A stretch of 64,000 nucleotides of DNA. It comes from an uncultured Muribaculaceae bacterium. GTDB lineage: Bacteria; Bacteroidota; Bacteroidia; Bacteroidales; Muribaculaceae. The stretch spans positions 248,001-312,000 of the forward strand of contig CAKUMB010000001.1 in assembly GCA_934667475.1 (NCBI GenBank). Reading direction: 5' to 3'. The notes under the pieces were generated by a model. The model made no database searches and had not been told where the DNA came from. It worked only from the letters and a program-made list of their open reading frames with translations. Shown here piece after piece: positions 42,089 to 51,015 of the stretch; the first letter of the stretch is position 1; every line of letters starts with the position of its first letter. The position numbers and the translations under genes were made by a program.

Positions 42089-44401
42089 ATGAAAAAATTA
42101 AAGACGATTTTAAGCGTGATGCTGCTCGGCCTTGCCGCCGTGAGCTGCAACGACAATTTCGACACTCCGCCCATGGTGGCCCCTGTGGCGCAAGACAAGC
42201 CCAACACCACCATTGCCGAGTTTAAGGCAAAATATTGGCAGGACGCCCCAAACTACATCGACACCGTTAAGGAAGATCTCGTGATTCACGGCCGTGTGGT
42301 GAGCAGCGACGCCTCGGGCAACATCTACAAGAGCCTCTACATTCAGGACGAGACCGGCGCGCTCACCATAAGCATCAACGCCAACAGCCTCTACAACACC
42401 TACCGCGTGGGTCAGGAAATTGTGATTCCGCTCAAGGATATGTATGTGGGCAAATACAACGGCCAGCAGCAGCTTGGCTATCCCGCCTACTATGAGTCGG
42501 GCAATGTGTGGGAGGCCACATTCATGTCGCTCGAACTCTTCAAGGCTCATGCCCAGCTCAACGGCATGCCCGACCCCTCCGACATCGACACTGTGGCATG
42601 CAGCATCGCCGACCTTAAGCACGACGCCGAGAGCCTGCGCAAGTGGCAGGGCCGCCTGGTACGCTTCGACGGCGTGAAGTTTCAGGACGCTGACGGTGAC
42701 AAAACCTTTGCCGAAGATGGCTCTACCACCAACCGCAACATTGTGGACGAAAACGGCAACTCGCTGGTGCTGCGCAACAGCAACTACGCCACCTTCCGCA
42801 CCTCGATTCTGCCAACGGGGCAGGGCAGCGTGGTGGGTGTGCTCAGCTACTACAACACCCGCGCCGGCAGCAATGGCACTTGGCAGCTCTACATTCGCGA
42901 CACCAAAGACTGCATAGGCTTCTCAACCAACACCAAGGGCACTTCCAAAAACCCCTACACCATCGATGAGGTGGTGGCCAACCAGGGCACCGCCAACGGC
43001 TGGCTCACCGGCTATGTGGTGGGCGCCGTGGCTCCCGAGGTGACCAAGGTGCGCAGCAACGCCGACATCCAGTGGACAGCTCCCACCACACTCGACAACA
43101 CGCTCATCATAGGCCCCAGCGCCGATTGCCGCGACTACACCAAGTGCGTGGCTGTGTCGCTGCCGCAGAACACTCCCTTCCGCACGCAGGCCAACCTCAA
43201 GGACAACGCCGAGGTGCTGGGCACCCAGATTTGGCTTAACGGCAAGTTTGCCAACTACATGGGCATGGCCGGTGTGACCGGCAATAGCGGCTCGGCCGAT
43301 GAGTTCCGCCTCTCGATAGCCACCGGCGGTGTCACCAGCCTCAACGAGACGTTTGAGGGCGGCGCCATCCCCGCAGGCTGGCAAAATGTGAAGGTGAAGG
43401 GCAACAAGGAATTCTTCATTGCCTCCTACGGCGGCAACTCGTATGCCAAGGTGAGCGGCTACAACGGCGCAGCGCCGTTCGACACCTGGCTCATCAGCCC
43501 TGCCATCAACATCAAGAAGGCTGCAAAGCGCATGCTCTCGTTCCGCACCGAGGTCAACAGCTATGGCTCAACCGAAACCACATTTGAGGTGTATGTGATG
43601 TCGACTGCCGACCCCAACACCGCCAAGATGCAGAAGCTGAGCCCAGCACTGGCCACCGCGCCCGCATCGGGCTTCAGCGACTGGGTGGAGAGCGGCAACC
43701 TTGACCTCAGCGCATGGGCCGACGGCACCTACTACATAGGCTTCCGCTACGCTTCGCCCAAGGCCGACAACTATGCCACTTGGCAACTCGACGACGTGAA
43801 GTTTGGCGACGGCTCGGGCTCGGTGACACCGCCCACCCCCGCCAGCGGCACGCGCGCCGACCTTGAGACCATGAACAGCGGCGAGCCCACAGGCTTCTAC
43901 AACACCTACACATCAAAGGCCGGCTGGAAGGTGTCCAACGGCAACCTGCTGAAAGGCGGCGACGTGGACAGCAACCCCGTGTTCAAGTTCATCGGCTACA
44001 TGACCGGCTCCACCAATGACTATGCCTTCGCCCCCTGCCTCAACGGCAAGACGAGCTCTGTAGGCACACTCACATCGCCTGAACTCACCAGCGGCATCTC
44101 CACACTCTCGTTCAACTACGGCATGCCCTACACCGACAAGGCCCTGAAGTTCCGCGTCGACGTGCTGCAGGCCGGAGCCGTTGTGAAGTCGTTCACCGTC
44201 GAGCAGGCCAGCCCGGTTAAGTACACCGTCTACACCTTCAGTGAGGCCATCGACGTGGCCGGCAACTACAGCATTGAGTTCACCAACCTCTCGCCGTCGA
44301 ACACCAATGAGGCCAACCGCGACCGCGTGGCCATTTGGAACATCACGTGGACTCAGCCCTCGACCAAAGTGGTGCGTGACCCGCGCTCGCGCGTGCGCTG
44401 A
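42089..44401 (+). CDS. DUF5689 surface lipoprotein with choice-of-anchor-type domain
   Basis: A 770-residue lipoprotein. The lipobox LAAVSC places the acylated Cys at 20, and the acidic residues after it (NDNFD) fit surface export in Bacteroidetes. A DUF5689 domain (about 38-280; TIAEFKAKY and LVIHGRVVSSDASGNIYKSL, an OB-like fold) is followed by a second OB-like segment with DEVVANQGTANGWLTGYVVG (about 290-410), then a choice-of-anchor-J type beta sandwich (LNETFEGGAIPAGWQNVKVK to FGDGSG) and a final similar sandwich. It lies directly behind a TonB-dependent receptor and is probably its partner for binding an extracellular substrate. Confidence 0.87.
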   Translation: MKKLKTILSVMLLGLAAVSCNDNFDTPPMVAPVAQDKPNTTIAEFKAKYWQDAPNYIDTVKEDLVIHGRVVSSDASGNIYKSLYIQDETGALTISINANSLYNTYRVGQEIVIPLKDMYVGKYNGQQQLGYPAYYESGNVWEATFMSLELFKAHAQLNGMPDPSDIDTVACSIADLKHDAESLRKWQGRLVRFDGVKFQDADGDKTFAEDGSTTNRNIVDENGNSLVLRNSNYATFRTSILPTGQGSVVGVLSYYNTRAGSNGTWQLYIRDTKDCIGFSTNTKGTSKNPYTIDEVVANQGTANGWLTGYVVGAVAPEVTKVRSNADIQWTAPTTLDNTLIIGPSADCRDYTKCVAVSLPQNTPFRTQANLKDNAEVLGTQIWLNGKFANYMGMAGVTGNSGSADEFRLSIATGGVTSLNETFEGGAIPAGWQNVKVKGNKEFFIASYGGNSYAKVSGYNGAAPFDTWLISPAINIKKAAKRMLSFRTEVNSYGSTETTFEVYVMSTADPNTAKMQKLSPALATAPASGFSDWVESGNLDLSAWADGTYYIGFRYASPKADNYATWQLDDVKFGDGSGSVTPPTPASGTRADLETMNSGEPTGFYNTYTSKAGWKVSNGNLLKGGDVDSNPVFKFIGYMTGSTNDYAFAPCLNGKTSSVGTLTSPELTSGISTLSFNYGMPYTDKALKFRVDVLQAGAVVKSFTVEQASPVKYTVYTFSEAIDVAGNYSIEFTNLSPSNTNEANRDRVAIWNITWTQPSTKVVRDPRSRVR

Positions 44402-44442
44402 TCCGCCCGTAGCATAGAACATACACAAGAAAAATAGTCACC

Positions 44443-44480
44443 TGTGGGGTGGCGGGCCATCAAAGGTCTGCCACCCCACA
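44443..44480 (+). terminator. terminator of the receptor operon
   Basis: TGTGGGGTGGC and GCCACCCCACA, perfect 11-bp arms with a 16-base loop, then TTATTTTA. Confidence 0.85.
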
Positions 44481-44509
44481 TTATTTTAGGCATGAATATT
44501 TTGGCAGTG

Positions 44510-44542
44510 TTTGCAATAAAAGCAAATAATGTATTAACTTTG
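44510..44542 (+). promoter_or_regulatory. promoter of the psd-pssA operon
   Basis: TTTG at 44510-44513, 21 bases, TAACTTTG at 44535-44542, 35 bases before the start codon. Confidence 0.8.
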
Positions 44543-44577
44543 CGTGTTAATAGCAACACGATAATCACAGAATAGTA

Positions 44578-45267
44578 ATGAAAGTCAAAATACATCGCGA
44601 AGGCCAGAACATAATATTTGTCCTCCTGTTCATATTGCTGGCCATTAATGTGCCGGCATATATGTTCATCGACTACCGCCCGATTTCCATTGCCATGATA
44701 GTGGTGTCGGTGGTGATGTTTTTGCTCGTGGTAAACTTCTTCCGTCTGCCCAAGCGCCACTTCAAGCACTGCGACGACCCCCTGGCCGTGGTGGCATCGG
44801 TTGATGGCACTGTGGTGGCCCTCGAAGAGGTGTATGAGGACGAGTATCTGCACCGCAACATGATTCAGCTGTCGATATTCATGTCGGTGTTCAACGTGCA
44901 TGCCAACTGGACCCCCGTGGCCGGCCTCGTGAAATATGTGAAGCACCACGCGGGTCGCTTCATGGCCGCCTATCTGCCCAAATCGAGCACCGAAAACGAG
45001 CGTTCGGCCATAGTCATTGAGGCCGCCAACGGCAAGGATATTCTGGTGCGCCAAATCGCCGGTGCCGTGGCGCGCCGCATAGTCACCTACGTGGAGCCGG
45101 GCGAGCGTGTAGACTTCGACGACCACATCGGCTTCATAAAATTCGGCTCGAGGGTGGACGTGTATTTACCCCTCGACACTGAAATCTTCGTTAAACTCGG
45201 CGACAAGACGTGGGGCGGCGAAACCCTTGTGGCCCGACTCAAACCCGCCGGCGAGCGTGAAGCATAA
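44578..45267 (+). CDS. psd: phosphatidylserine decarboxylase (short, archaeal-type family)
   Basis: A 229-residue inner-membrane enzyme that makes phosphatidylethanolamine from phosphatidylserine. Two N-terminal helices (FVLLFILLAINVPAYMFI and ISIAMIVVSVVMFLLVVNFF) precede the catalytic domain (DPLAVVASVDGTVV, MSVFNVHANWTPVAG). The self-cleaving site is G190-S191 in IKFGSRVDVYLP; the Ser becomes the pyruvoyl group. Length fits the short PSD-A form. pssA follows after 30 bases, so the two consecutive steps are encoded together. Confidence 0.94.
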   Translation: MKVKIHREGQNIIFVLLFILLAINVPAYMFIDYRPISIAMIVVSVVMFLLVVNFFRLPKRHFKHCDDPLAVVASVDGTVVALEEVYEDEYLHRNMIQLSIFMSVFNVHANWTPVAGLVKYVKHHAGRFMAAYLPKSSTENERSAIVIEAANGKDILVRQIAGAVARRIVTYVEPGERVDFDDHIGFIKFGSRVDVYLPLDTEIFVKLGDKTWGGETLVARLKPAGEREA

Positions 45268-45297
45268 ATCCAAAACGCAGAAAAATAGAGCAATAAT

Positions 45298-46041
45298 ATG
45301 AGCAACATAGCAACAGCGATTAAAAACAGCATTCCCAACGCCATAACCAGCCTCAACCTGCTGTGCGGCGCACTGGCCTGCGTGGCCGCCTTCAGCGCAC
45401 TCGACCCTGTGCTCACCATTGGCGGCAGCCACGTGCTGGTGGGCTACGAAGTGGCCTTCATGCTGATAGCGCTGGCCGCCGTGGCCGACTTCCTCGACGG
45501 CTTTGTGGCGCGCCTCATAGGAGCCGTGAGCGGCATAGGCAAGGAGCTTGACTCGCTCAGCGACCTCGTGAGCTTCGGCCTTGCCCCGGCTATGGTGCTC
45601 TACAACCTGATGCGCGCGGCCAACCCCGACAGCCTGTTGTGCTTCGCTGCCATGATTATCCCCGTGTTTGGCGCGCTGCGCCTGGCCAAGTTCAACGTCG
45701 ACACCACCCAGAGCACCACATTCCGTGGCTTGCCCATCCCCTCCAATGCAATATTCTGGATAGGCTTCACTTCGTGGTATGCCACCCACCACAGTGTGAG
45801 CCAGTGGGTGGTGGTGGCACTTGTGGTGGTGCTGTCGCTGCTTATGGTGTGCAATCTGCGCATGTTCTCGCTCAAGCTGCACAGCCTGCGCCTTAAAGAC
45901 AGCTACCGCCAGTGGCTGCTTGCAGTGGCCTTTGTGGCCTTTGTGGCCATCGACGGCCTCTCGGGCCTTGCATGGGCCATAGCCTTCTATGTGCTGCTCT
46001 CGGCCGTGGCCGGCACAGGCGCCGAAAATCCCAAGCACTAA
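45298..46041 (+). CDS. pssA: CDP-diacylglycerol-serine O-phosphatidyltransferase
   Basis: A 247-residue integral membrane enzyme of the CDP-alcohol phosphotransferase family. The signature is DFLDGFVARLIG plus GIGKELDSLSDLVSFG, giving the DG-AR-G-D-D spacing of the active site. Several hydrophobic helices follow. It makes phosphatidylserine, the substrate of the upstream decarboxylase. Second gene of the psd operon. Confidence 0.95.
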   Translation: MSNIATAIKNSIPNAITSLNLLCGALACVAAFSALDPVLTIGGSHVLVGYEVAFMLIALAAVADFLDGFVARLIGAVSGIGKELDSLSDLVSFGLAPAMVLYNLMRAANPDSLLCFAAMIIPVFGALRLAKFNVDTTQSTTFRGLPIPSNAIFWIGFTSWYATHHSVSQWVVVALVVVLSLLMVCNLRMFSLKLHSLRLKDSYRQWLLAVAFVAFVAIDGLSGLAWAIAFYVLLSAVAGTGAENPKH

Positions 46042-46112
46042 CCCACCGCCAGTCAGCGCCTTAATGCCCTGCTCGCCCCCCCAAAAAAAAATCATATAAT
46101 TGCCATAAATCG

Positions 46113-46144
46113 TTTGTGCAACTAATTGAATTAAACTATATTTG
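46113..46144 (+). promoter_or_regulatory. promoter of the RHS locus
   Basis: TTTG at 46113-46116, 20 bases, TATATTTG at 46137-46144, 25 bases before the first gene of the low-GC island. Confidence 0.85.
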
Positions 46145-46169
46145 CAGAAACGATACAACATAACCACCA

Positions 46170-46568
46170 ATGAAACCAACAGCCATAAGCCTCACAGCAC
46201 TCACCGCACTTGTGCTATGCCCCGCAGTTTCTTCTTCGCGGCAAGTACGTTACACCTATGATGATTCAGGTAATCGTGTTGCTCGGTATGAGCCGGAAGA
46301 ACGCTTGATGAGTGATACGGCAGTCTCAATAGGCGACATAAAAGTTTATCCGTCGGTCACCCACGATTGCGTGAATGTGACCACTAATAGTGATTTGAGT
46401 AATTCGTTTCTTACATTTAGCATAAGTGACATTGATGGAACTCATTTGAGTAGTGGCAAAATTACCGAGCCGGCGACGACCCTACCAGTTGATGGTACTG
46501 GTGGATGGTATTTGATAAATATTTCATCGAAGAAAGAGACGGCTTCGTTTAAAATTCTAAAACAATAA
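46170..46568 (+). CDS. small exported protein with YD fragment and T9SS-tail-like domain
   Basis: A 132-residue protein. The signal peptide (MKPTAISLTALTALVLCPAV, exit near SSS) is followed by one YD-type motif, RYTYDDSGNRVARYEPEE. From about 50 to the end the pattern IGDIKVYPSVTHDCVNVTTN, then FSISDIDGTHLSSGKI and GGWYLINISSKKETASFKIL resembles type A sorting domains of the type IX secretion system (VYPNPT, DLxGxxL, GxYxlxI). It is thus almost only a tail-like domain behind a YD stub. The stop is three bases from the start of the RHS gene. First gene after a strong promoter. GC is lower than in pssA upstream. It may help export or stabilise the RHS protein; this is inference. Confidence 0.62.
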   Translation: MKPTAISLTALTALVLCPAVSSSRQVRYTYDDSGNRVARYEPEERLMSDTAVSIGDIKVYPSVTHDCVNVTTNSDLSNSFLTFSISDIDGTHLSSGKITEPATTLPVDGTGGWYLINISSKKETASFKILKQ

Positions 46569-46571
46569 CAG

Positions 46572-47660
46572 ATGCCAATGAAACCAAATAAAAAACGCTT
46601 GTTGGCAGTGTTGATTGCCGCAGTTTCTTTCACAGCAGTCAGTGCGCAGCGTTTAATCACTGATTATCTAAACATTGCCGATTCAATAGCGAGCGGTCTA
46701 ATAGAATTGTCCGACGGAAACCTATCAACTATGCCATCCAGAACTGTGATGAAAATTACAGGCGAACAGCCTAAACCAAGCGTGAATAAACAACTTGCGC
46801 CTGGTACTGTGAAATACGAAACAAGTGTAGGCGCTGACGGGCAACTTAATGTTGAGATCCCGATTGAAAGTTTCGCAGCAAAATTTGAGGCGGATCCGGG
46901 CATTGCGCTCAATTACAATGGCATGAGTTCTGCGTCGTTTATGGGTGATGGTTGGAGCATAACAGGGTTGCACGCGATTACCCCAACGGAACGCACCATA
47001 TTTACGGATGGTCGTTGTTCTGGTATAGATGGTGATGCCGTTATGCATAGACAAGGACTTGGCTTTTGTGGGTTCAGTAGCATTCGCAGTATTGATGATA
47101 TCACAGGAGACACTACTTTGGTAGTTTGTGATCCGTTGAATTTCGGAGCGCCAAAATTTAACTCTAACCGCTTGGAAGAGAATATATTTGAATATGAATC
47201 TATCATTGGGTCGAATAAAATTATAGACATCCGACTCGTGCAAAAGACCTCATTTGACAAAGCTATAGGAAAACGAAGCGTCACGGATTACAATTATGAT
47301 GACTTCAGGAATGTGATATGTGAGTCCTCTGATTATGGCTCTGGATACAAGCAAATTAAAAGAAGTAATTACCTTAATGAGGTGTCGCCACAGATCAATA
47401 TTATTGGTCTTCCTATGCTTGAAACCACTACGACTGAAACAGGTGGGCAGTTTTCAATGACGGGACAGCGCACCACATATAATGCGCGTCATTTACCAGA
47501 AACAGTGGTCGAATTTTATGGAGAAGAGAACTCCGTGGTTAAGATCAGTCGTTACACTTACGATGAATTATGCAATTTAACTAAGGAGGAAGTGAAAAAT
47601 TATGATTCCAATGAGTTGATAGAAAAAAATATGGATACACTGACGATAGTGGCTATTTAG
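46572..47660 (+). CDS. RHS/YD-repeat protein, N-terminal part
   Basis: A 362-residue frame with a signal peptide (MPMKPNKKRLLAVLIAAVSF, exit near VSAQ). Residues about 95-150 (FEADPGIALNYNGMSS, SFMGDGWSITGLHAITPTER) match the start of Bacteroidetes RHS proteins, where the segment GxGWSLxG is typical. A shortened linker then leads to GLGFCGFSSIRSIDDIT and several YD repeats (ISRYTYDELCNLTKEE). The final residues after the seven-A run at 47623-47629 are not RHS-like, while the -1 frame after the run is. The next frame (47783) is thus the same gene in a shifted phase. The product is exported, with the mature body probably at the cell surface or in the medium. Confidence 0.8.
   Translation: MPMKPNKKRLLAVLIAAVSFTAVSAQRLITDYLNIADSIASGLIELSDGNLSTMPSRTVMKITGEQPKPSVNKQLAPGTVKYETSVGADGQLNVEIPIESFAAKFEADPGIALNYNGMSSASFMGDGWSITGLHAITPTERTIFTDGRCSGIDGDAVMHRQGLGFCGFSSIRSIDDITGDTTLVVCDPLNFGAPKFNSNRLEENIFEYESIIGSNKIIDIRLVQKTSFDKAIGKRSVTDYNYDDFRNVICESSDYGSGYKQIKRSNYLNEVSPQINIIGLPMLETTTTETGGQFSMTGQRTTYNARHLPETVVEFYGEENSVVKISRYTYDELCNLTKEEVKNYDSNELIEKNMDTLTIVAI
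47623..47629 (+). other. seven-A run at the RHS frame change
   Basis: In the upstream frame the codons are GAA AAA AAT, so A-AAA-AAT is a legal -1 slippery heptamer. In the -1 frame the sequence is open from 47615 (previous stop TGA at 47612-47614) to 50506. The upstream frame stops at 47660. The two frames therefore overlap by only about 46 bases, and the run lies inside that overlap. It could be programmed slippage, a phase-variable tract, a pseudogene lesion or a sequencing error. Confidence 0.7.
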
Positions 47661-47782
47661 GAAAAACACTTGTCTCGTCAACTGACGACAAGGGCCTCAC
47701 CACAAAATATAAGTATTGTGGATTCGGAGTAATTATTAGCATCACATTAAAACCATGGTTCTTTGAGGGGGGTGATACCGCT

Positions 47783-50506
47783 GTGGCCGCTCATGGCTTG
47801 GTAACAGGCGGCCCCATCGATATAGGAGACCAACCTATGTTAACGAATGGACTTGGAACTTACACTCGGTATGATGCATTTGGCCGAATTGATTCAGTGG
47901 GCAATGAAATAGGAAATTCAAAAGTGACTCACTTATCATGGGCTGGCGTTACAGAAGCAGGTTGTTACGTGTCTCTTGTTACCGAAACGGGAAAGCCCGA
48001 CAGACGAAATGTGTTTGACGGCTTTAACCGCGAGGTGCAGACGGCAGTGATGCGTCCCGATGGCCGGTGGCTGAAAACAGATAAACTCTATGATTGTCGT
48101 GGCAATATTATGTCGGAGTCGTTGCCTTACACATCCGAACAGCCACAGTTGGTGACAACGGGATATGATCACTATGGCCGTGTTATACGGAAGTTGTGGC
48201 CCAGTGGCCGCAGCGAGAGCTATTCTTATCACGGACTTTCCTCTGCATCGACAGTAGAGGGAATAACATCAACGAGTTGTGTTGATCCGTTGGGTCGTAT
48301 AGTGGAAGTGGAACGGCCCGATGGAACCGTGAAATACACCTTGCGCCCTGATGGTCAGCCCGAAGCCATTCTTGTAAATGGCTCTATAAGCACCACATTT
48401 GAGTATGATAGTTTCGGTCGAAAAACGGTCATTAATGATCCCAGTGCTGGCCGCAGGGAATATGCATACGATGCTGCAGGCAATGTTGCAAGTGAGACAG
48501 ATGCGCGAGGCAGAAAAGTTATGCACAAGTACGACAAACTTGGGCGTGTGATACTTAATGAGCATGACGGCATTACTCAAAGTTTCAAGTATGATTATGA
48601 TGGTAATGTTGAGAGTGTGACTCAATCTGATGGGCAATGGATGCACTATGGCTACGATATAGCCTGCCGTGTCGTTCAGGTCGATGACAATGGTTATATC
48701 CGCAAATACGGGTATGTGGATGGTAATGTGGCAGAAATCAGGCATGTCTTACCTCGAAAACTACATTTAGACGACATAGTGGAGCGTTATGTCTACTCAA
48801 AAGGTACGCTCACAGAACTTAGCATCGACAATGTGGGGGTGGTGTGGCGGCTTAACGCCGAAAGTGATATGGGCATTCCTTCCGCCACATCGGGCATGGC
48901 AATAAGCACTGAATTCTCATACGACAGCGATATGCGGTTGTCACGGCAGGTGGCTAAGAGCAAGGGTGGTGCGGTGCTGCACAATATGGAATATAATTAT
49001 GACCCTGAGACTGGAAATCTGATGTCGCGTACAGACAATCTTGGCTATGGAGAGGAACAGTTTGAGTACGATGAACTTAACAGACTGGTGTCGTATGGCA
49101 ACGACCAAGAAGTTGAGTATGACGAAAAGGGCAACATACTTGCCCTTGATGCTGCTGAAGAATATAAGTACGGTAGCGCACGGCCATATGCAGTTAATTC
49201 TGTGGAAACAGAAGAAGATGCCGAAGGCCAACGCATTGTATTTAATGCGCTGCAAAAGCCCGACAGCATTATGCAGGGAGGCGTTACTGCTGCGTTTACC
49301 TATGGCTGTGACGGACAGCGCTCTTTGATGCGCATTTTTGACGGCAGAGGCAATGGTACTGACACTCGATATTATGGAAGTCAGCAGTTCACGCTGCTTT
49401 CACATAAAAATGGAAATGACGTGAAGAATGTTGCGATTCTGTATTTGGGTGGAACGCTATATAGGGCCCCTGTCGCACTTGTTAATAACATATATGATTG
49501 TAATGGGTGGCAGGTATATGATATTGTGCGCGATCACTTGGGTAGTATTTCAGAAATTGTTGATACTGCTGGCTGTGTCGTGCAGTCGCTGCGGTATGAT
49601 GCATGGGGCAACTTGTGTGATGCTTATACACAGGAGGCTTACACAGCAGCTAATATGCCACAGCTTGTGCTTGGACGGGGATATTGTGGTCATGAGCATC
49701 TTTTGGATTTTGGACTAATCAACATGAATGCGAGGCTCTACGATCCAGCTGTGGGTAGGTTCCTTAGCCCAGATCCGCAGGTGCAGCTTCCTGACAATGT
49801 GCAGAGTTACAACCGCTACAGCTATTGCCTGAATAATCCGCTGCGCTACCGTGATGAGGACGGGGAGTTCTTCCTCGGATTGGTGATTGGCTTTTTCCGC
49901 GGCATATTCACTTGGCAAAATCCATTTAAAACGGCTTGGCACACAGCCGTCAACGAGACTAAAATTCGGATAGGGCTGCTTAAGGCTGATTGGAGCCAAG
50001 GCTTTTTCAAGGGTATGAAGCAACTTGTGTCGCGCTTCACTTGGGAATCGTTGCAGACGGTGGTTGGCATATCTTATTCGTTGGTAAGAAACTGGATAGT
50101 CGACACGGAAGTCAGATATAATGGAGGAGCAACGTTTGTCATAAAATTCAATGGAAAGGGTAATGGCATTACAATAGGAAATTATATAAATATAAATGAT
50201 AAACTCAGCTATGAGAAAGCCAACGTGTTTGCTGGAGGATCCTTTAATCCTGCAAACGATGAATTATATGTGCATGAATATGGACATTACATTCAAAGTC
50301 AAAATAATGGGCCGCTTTATTTGCCAGTGTTTGGCATTCCCAGTTTGATTGATTGCAAATTTAATGACAACCATTCTGACACGTGGACCGAAAAAGATGC
50401 CACAACCCGAGGTATGGCTTATTTTGGAAAAACAGAGAATATAAAGTATCCTTATTACCACAAAATGCTGGCACGGCACTTGAAATTGGTGTCGTTTGAT
50501 AATTAA
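47783..50506 (+). CDS. RHS core protein with C-terminal HEYGH metallopeptidase-like domain
   Basis: A 907-residue frame from a GTG; the open frame in fact reaches back to the seven-A run, so this is the C-terminal part of the protein begun at 46572 (joint length about 1300). Many YD repeats (YDSFGRKTV, YDAAGNVASETDARGRKVMH, YDKLGRVI) lead to the RHS core: MNARLYDPAVGRFLSPDP, then NRYSYCLNNPLRYRDEDGEF, ending near 693. A unique C-terminal region of about 214 residues holds hydrophobic helices, then NGITIGNYININDK, and VHEYGHYIQSQ with H831-E-Y-G-H835, a zinc-protease motif; TWTEKD may supply a third ligand. This variable tip is the likely effector, and the RHS shell its carrier. Low GC marks it as foreign to the chromosome. 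Confidence 0.85.
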   Translation: MAAHGLVTGGPIDIGDQPMLTNGLGTYTRYDAFGRIDSVGNEIGNSKVTHLSWAGVTEAGCYVSLVTETGKPDRRNVFDGFNREVQTAVMRPDGRWLKTDKLYDCRGNIMSESLPYTSEQPQLVTTGYDHYGRVIRKLWPSGRSESYSYHGLSSASTVEGITSTSCVDPLGRIVEVERPDGTVKYTLRPDGQPEAILVNGSISTTFEYDSFGRKTVINDPSAGRREYAYDAAGNVASETDARGRKVMHKYDKLGRVILNEHDGITQSFKYDYDGNVESVTQSDGQWMHYGYDIACRVVQVDDNGYIRKYGYVDGNVAEIRHVLPRKLHLDDIVERYVYSKGTLTELSIDNVGVVWRLNAESDMGIPSATSGMAISTEFSYDSDMRLSRQVAKSKGGAVLHNMEYNYDPETGNLMSRTDNLGYGEEQFEYDELNRLVSYGNDQEVEYDEKGNILALDAAEEYKYGSARPYAVNSVETEEDAEGQRIVFNALQKPDSIMQGGVTAAFTYGCDGQRSLMRIFDGRGNGTDTRYYGSQQFTLLSHKNGNDVKNVAILYLGGTLYRAPVALVNNIYDCNGWQVYDIVRDHLGSISEIVDTAGCVVQSLRYDAWGNLCDAYTQEAYTAANMPQLVLGRGYCGHEHLLDFGLINMNARLYDPAVGRFLSPDPQVQLPDNVQSYNRYSYCLNNPLRYRDEDGEFFLGLVIGFFRGIFTWQNPFKTAWHTAVNETKIRIGLLKADWSQGFFKGMKQLVSRFTWESLQTVVGISYSLVRNWIVDTEVRYNGGATFVIKFNGKGNGITIGNYININDKLSYEKANVFAGGSFNPANDELYVHEYGHYIQSQNNGPLYLPVFGIPSLIDCKFNDNHSDTWTEKDATTRGMAYFGKTENIKYPYYHKMLARHLKLVSFDN

Positions 50507-50525
50507 TACAAGAAAGGAACTTATT

Positions 50526-50987
50526 ATGAGAAAAAGAACGTGTGTTTTAGTTGTTATGCTGGCAGCGGTTGCTGCCATGACGTTGGTGTCGTGCGAATAT
50601 TTTTGGGACATCACCATAAAGAATAATAGTGATGATGATGTGCTCTGCACTGAGTGCGAGTCGTTGGGCGATACCACTATTGATGCTGACCGCATGCTGC
50701 TGGCAGAGGCAGGGAAAGAGACAAGGTTTGGCTATATAGGCACTGTGTTCCATAAATCATATTCCAAAAACGAATATTATGTGTATATGATAGTGAGTGC
50801 CGACAGTGTGCTTAAATATGGTGCGAAGAAAGTGGCTAAAGACAGAAACTTCATTTGCCGCTATGAGGCTATTGGGAGGGCTTTTAGCGTGCTTGGAAAA
50901 TTGGAGTTGTCCTATCCGCCTACACAGGAGATGGTAGATGCCGGCGTGCGTGTGATTTATCCTGATGGGCGTGTGTGGCAGAAGTGA
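50526..50987 (+). CDS. small lipoprotein downstream of the RHS gene, copy 1
   Basis: A 153-residue lipoprotein with lipobox MTLVSC and a mature part starting EYFWDITIKNNSDDDV. The last 24 residues, YPPTQEMVDAGVRVIYPDGR then VWQK, are almost identical to those of the next gene, although the rest of the two proteins is only loosely similar (ICRYEA/ICRYDI and Val-rich strands). It lies 19 bases after the RHS stop, so it is probably in the same operon. Position and small size fit an immunity protein for the RHS C-terminal domain, or a surface partner. No known family recognised. The start MRKRTCVL is chosen at 50526 because it opens the signal peptide. Confidence 0.72.
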   Translation: MRKRTCVLVVMLAAVAAMTLVSCEYFWDITIKNNSDDDVLCTECESLGDTTIDADRMLLAEAGKETRFGYIGTVFHKSYSKNEYYVYMIVSADSVLKYGAKKVAKDRNFICRYEAIGRAFSVLGKLELSYPPTQEMVDAGVRVIYPDGRVWQK

Positions 50988-51015
50988 AATTGCGTAACTG
51001 GGAAAAAACTTAATT

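Noticed and set aside
46572..50506. Two independent RHS genes instead of one split gene
   Set aside because: The second frame has no signal peptide or promoter, and its RHS-like reading extends back to the seven-A run where the first frame loses RHS character.
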